58,758 nt of DNA from Clostridiales bacterium (lineage in GTDB: Bacteria > Bacillota > Clostridia > Lachnospirales > Lachnospiraceae), in NCBI GenBank assembly GCA_019416265.1, contig DXXQ01000003.1, positions 1 to 58,758 of the forward strand, written 5' to 3'. Below, one piece after another: positions 58,632-58,758 of the stretch (position 1 is its first letter; each line of letters opens with the position of its first letter). The position numbers and the translations under genes are program-made. A model generated the notes under the pieces. It saw only the letters and a program-made list of their open reading frames with translations, did not search any database and was not told the DNA's origin.

Positions 58632-58758
58632 ATGGAATGATCGCCTGTTCGTGAGAATTATACAGATTAAATGGCAGGCGATACTGTTTCGGATTTTCGT
58701 TCCCTCCGCGCATATATGAACGAAACCTTCCAGAGCACTTTTTACACAGGCTCTATTC
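58632..58758 (+). other. Leader continuing past the riboswitch terminator
   Basis: No start codon with a ribosome binding site is visible up to the window edge. Two perfect 8-bp inverted repeats occur: ATCGCCTG (58640-58647) with CAGGCGAT (58675-58682), and TTTCGTTC (58695-58702) with GAACGAAA (58718-58725). Confidence 0.5.

Overview
The window looks like a chromosomal segment of a gut Lachnospiraceae bacterium (Blautia/Ruminococcus-type; genus not resolved). Supporting signs are moderate GC, strong AGGAGG-type ribosome binding sites, YesM/YesN-type two-component systems, AraC regulators beside glycosidases, DUF5685/DUF1836/YesL-type genes, meso-diaminopimelate dehydrogenase and a cobalamin riboswitch. 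I see no tRNA, rRNA, CRISPR array or classical insertion sequence.

Left edge (1-2281): an AT-rich fragment of an M56/BlaR1-type membrane peptidase, a small secreted protein, and a PD-(D/E)XK (Rpn-type) nuclease gene. The nuclease gene lies between two nearly identical 31-bp hairpin sequences. A 168-bp MITE-like element with imperfect terminal inverted repeats follows.

Sugar block (2282-45978), largely devoted to galactosides and monosaccharides. (a) A three-component sensor (membrane-tethered sugar-binding protein, YesM-type kinase, AraC-type response regulator) plus a XylF-like lipoprotein, followed by a ChvE-MmsA-MmsB multiple-monosaccharide ABC importer. (b) A PHP-family hydrolase, a YerC/TrpR-like regulator, an AraC regulator and a small membrane protein. 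(c) A CUT1 importer without an ATPase, followed by GH2 (LacZ) and GH42 beta-galactosidases. (d) A divergent AraC regulator and a second ATPase-less CUT1 importer, a YesL-type membrane protein and a GH36 alpha-galactosidase. (e) A DUF1836 regulator and pcrA, then a second GH36 alpha-galactosidase with its own AraC regulator. (f) An M42 peptidase, a second YesN/YesM two-component system and a complete YtfQ-YtfR-YtfT-YjfF galactofuranose-type importer. All four glycosidases lack signal peptides, so short oligosaccharides are probably imported and cut inside the cell. Galactose phosphorylation genes and the CUT1 ATPase are not here and must be encoded elsewhere.

Right part (46058-58758), mostly housekeeping: rlmD, an acidic small membrane protein, a Ca/Na antiporter with MntP, a DUF1002 protein, a GNAT acetyltransferase, and a tight three-gene operon (zinc-ribbon membrane protein, DUF5685 protein, J-domain protein with a cysteine-rich tail). 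These are followed by ddh, two NlpC/P60-type cell-wall hydrolases and a cobalamin riboswitch with its terminator; the controlled gene lies beyond the window. The three-gene operon is my best candidate for an undescribed system. The DUF5685 protein carries two aspartate-rich motifs reminiscent of all-alpha isoprenoid synthases, and the J-protein next to it ends in a cysteine string.
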